Below, piece by piece: positions 13,840 through 15,378 of a stretch of DNA of 15,378 nt. The position numbers and the translations under genes were made by a program. The notes beneath the pieces were generated by a model. It saw only the letters and a program-made list of their open reading frames with translations, ran no database searches and was not told the DNA's origin. The DNA is from an uncultured Clostridia bacterium (GTDB lineage: Bacteria; Bacillota; Clostridia; Oscillospirales; CAG-272): positions 1-15,378 of the forward strand of contig CALAFS010000271.1 in NCBI GenBank assembly GCA_937892405.1, written 5' to 3'. Numbering within the stretch: the first letter of the stretch is position 1; each line of letters begins with the position of its first letter.

Positions 13840-15042
13840 ATGGAAAACAATGAACGCAGAGTCGGCACGGTCTCCCGCGGGATCCGTTGCCCCATCATTC
13901 GTCAGGGCGACGACCTCGCCGCCATCGTGACCGAGTCCGTCCTTGCCGCGGCAGAGTCGGAGGGATTTTCTCTCCGCGACCGTGATGTCATCGCCGTGAC
14001 CGAGTCCGTCGTTGCGAGAGCGCAGGGAAATTATGCGAGCGTCGACGACATTGCCGCCGATGTGAAGGCGAAGTTCGGCGGTGAGACCGTCGGTGTCATC
14101 TTCCCGATCCTCTCGAGAAACCGCTTTGCCATCTGCCTCAAAGGCATCGCCCGCGGAGCGAAGAAGATCGTTCTCATGCTGAGCTACCCCTCCGACGAGG
14201 TCGGAAACGAGCTTGTCTCTCTCGATAAGCTGGACGAGGCGGGCATCAATCCTTACAGCGATGTCCTCACGCTCGCCCGCTACCGCGAGCTTTTCGGTGA
14301 GAACCGCCACGAGTTCACCGGTGTCGACTATGTCGCCTACTATTCCGATCTGATCCGTGCCGAGGGTGCGGAGGTCGAGGTCATCTTCGCCAACCAGGCA
14401 AAGACTATCCTCTCCTATACCAAGAATGTCATCAACTGCGACATTCACACGAGAGCGAGAACCAAGCGGATTCTCCGCGCCGCCGGCGCCGAGCGCGTCT
14501 TCGGTCTTGATGAAATCCTCACCGCTCCCGTGAACGGCTCGGGCTATAACGAGAAGTACGGACTCCTCGGCTCGAACAAGTCAACCGAAACGCAGGTAAA
14601 ACTCTTCCCCCACGATCCCCGCGACTTCGTTCTTGATGTGCAGTCCCGTATTCTCAAAGCGACAGGGAAGCATGTCGAAGTCATGGTTTACGGCGACGGC
14701 GCCTTCAAGGATCCGAAGGGCAAGATATGGGAGCTTGCCGACCCGGTCGTCTCTCCCGCTTATACCGACGGACTGATCGGCACGCCGAGCGAGCTGAAGC
14801 TCAAGTATCTCGCCGATAACGATTATAAGGATCTCACGGGCGAAGCCCTGAAGAAGGCAATCTCCGACAGTATCCGCAAGAAGGATCACGACCTCGTCGG
14901 CAAGATGGTCTCGGAAGGCACCACCCCCCGTCAGCTCACCGACCTCATCGGTTCGCTCTGCGACCTCACGAGCGGTTCGGGCGATAAGGGTACCCCCGTT
15001 GTCCTCGTCCAGGGCTATTTCGATAACTATACCAATTCGTAA
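13840..15042 (+). CDS. Coenzyme F420:L-glutamate ligase-family protein (CofE-like)
   Basis: 400 residues with an F420_ligase-type N-terminal half: GIRCPIIRQGDDLAAIV (14-30), a DRDVIAVTESVVARAQGNY segment (residues 47-65), then a FANQAKTILSYTKN block and conserved basic and acidic residues. The C-terminal third (PRDFVLDVQSRILKATGKHVEVMVYGDGAF onward) is typical of the longer Firmicutes members. CofE proper adds glutamate to F420-0 using GTP, but no other F420 gene is here and Clostridia usually lack F420. The substrate in this organism is therefore unknown; a gamma-glutamyl ligase role on another molecule is the best guess. AAAGGA lies about 12 bases before the ATG. It follows guaB by 83 bp without a terminator, suggesting an operon. 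Confidence 0.82.
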   Translation: MENNERRVGTVSRGIRCPIIRQGDDLAAIVTESVLAAAESEGFSLRDRDVIAVTESVVARAQGNYASVDDIAADVKAKFGGETVGVIFPILSRNRFAICLKGIARGAKKIVLMLSYPSDEVGNELVSLDKLDEAGINPYSDVLTLARYRELFGENRHEFTGVDYVAYYSDLIRAEGAEVEVIFANQAKTILSYTKNVINCDIHTRARTKRILRAAGAERVFGLDEILTAPVNGSGYNEKYGLLGSNKSTETQVKLFPHDPRDFVLDVQSRILKATGKHVEVMVYGDGAFKDPKGKIWELADPVVSPAYTDGLIGTPSELKLKYLADNDYKDLTGEALKKAISDSIRKKDHDLVGKMVSEGTTPRQLTDLIGSLCDLTSGSGDKGTPVVLVQGYFDNYTNS

Positions 15043-15110
15043 TTCGCTCTTGATTCTTTGCTGCAACCCGCTGTAAAGAATTGAAAATATGCAGGATTGC
15101 AAATAAAACA

Positions 15111-15153
15111 TAGCAAAAGCGTCGTTTTACAGCGTAAAACGACGCTTTTGCTA
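15111..15153 (+). terminator. Terminator-like hairpin after the F420-ligase-family gene
   Basis: Perfect 20-bp arms, 15111-15130 and 15134-15153, with a 3-nt loop AGC; the 3' arm includes GCTTTTGCTA. It begins about 70 nt past the stop at 15042 and is the first candidate end of the guaB operon transcript. Confidence 0.75.
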
Positions 15154-15233
15154 TTTGCGGACGGTCACGATTGCTGTTCGCGCCGTTTGTTCTTTTTTTG
15201 ATTTTCAGGTCACGCCGACTCTTTATCGCCGGC

Positions 15234-15276
15234 AAAAGAGCCTCTCGTGCAGGATCTGCACGAGAGGCTCTTTTTT
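15234..15276. terminator. Strong hairpin terminator between convergent genes
   Basis: Perfect 18-bp arms AAAAGAGCCTCTCGTGCA and its complement (15234-15251, 15257-15274), 5-nt loop GGATC, followed on the plus strand by a T6 run. On the minus strand it follows the stop of the right-edge peptide by a few bases. It can serve both sides. The 15154-15233 stretch between the two hairpins holds nothing else. Confidence 0.87.
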
Positions 15277-15280
15277 ATGT

Positions 15281-15378
15281 TTATCCTACGATGTCGTCTT
15301 CGTCGATGTACGGAAGGTCGGTACCGTCCGTGCCCGAGTCGGTCAGAATGTCACATTCGTTCGGAAGAATGATTTCAG
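15281..15378 (-). CDS. Second ILTxxGT small peptide (partial, start outside window)
   Basis: The C-terminal 31 residues of a gene that starts beyond the right edge: EIILPNECDILTDSGTDG, then TDLPYIDEDDIVG and stop. The DILTDSGTD core and the IDEDDIVG end match the peptide behind the giant gene (VILTSAGTE, IDTEEEILG). It has the same genetic setting: small, acidic, without signal peptide, and directly followed by a strong terminator. By analogy, a large secreted protein gene may lie upstream, just outside the window. Confidence 0.72.
   Translation of the reverse strand, partial: EIILPNECDILTDSGTDGTDLPYIDEDDIVG

Overview
The window looks like a chromosomal segment of an uncultured gut- or rumen-type Firmicute (class Clostridia). 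The reasons are the moderately GC-rich coding regions, the many promoters of exact or near-consensus sigma-A type (TTGACA, 17 bp, TATAAT), the strong AGGAG ribosome binding sites, the T-tailed intrinsic terminators, and a very large secreted multi-domain surface protein. The order or genus cannot be fixed from the sequence alone. No transposase, phage gene or CRISPR array was found.

Layout, left to right. (i) 1-100 holds an inverted-repeat-bounded cluster of small hairpins. It is followed on the minus strand by a tRNA-Thr(TGT)/tRNA-Tyr(GTA) pair with its own consensus promoter and terminator. (ii) 426-1508 (minus) is a cytoplasmic alpha/beta hydrolase resembling CE15/acetylxylan-esterase enzymes; its leader contains an eight-unit 7-bp repeat. 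(iii) 1777-3827 (plus) is a two-gene operon: CCA-adding enzyme plus a diverged DapF-fold protein that has lost one catalytic cysteine. (iv) 3881-4186 (minus) is a small two-helix membrane protein. Ahead of it, 4221-4563 (minus) is a strong candidate for an undescribed structured RNA: a consensus promoter fires into a 12-bp end-to-end closing stem, several nested long-range hairpins follow, and an intrinsic terminator ends it. (v) 4871-11842 (minus) is a 2323-residue secreted protein with an N-terminal hydrolase domain, several carbohydrate-binding-like modules and a C-terminal domain. A 39-residue peptide gene (4740-4859) is translationally coupled to it. (vi) 12251-15042 (plus) holds guaB, of the type known from Tritrichomonas foetus, and a coenzyme F420:glutamate ligase-family protein. 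(vii) The right edge (15281-15378, minus) carries the C-terminal part of a second peptide homologous to the one behind the giant gene.

How the parts relate. The giant protein and the cytoplasmic esterase both suggest use of complex plant polysaccharide or its ester decorations, with binding and hydrolysis outside and possible de-esterification of imported fragments inside; this is inference. The CCA enzyme, tRNAs and guaB are housekeeping. The most novel items are the structured RNA at 4221-4563, the pair of small peptides ending in an acidic tail and glycine with an ILTxxGT core, and the DapF-like protein lacking a catalytic cysteine.
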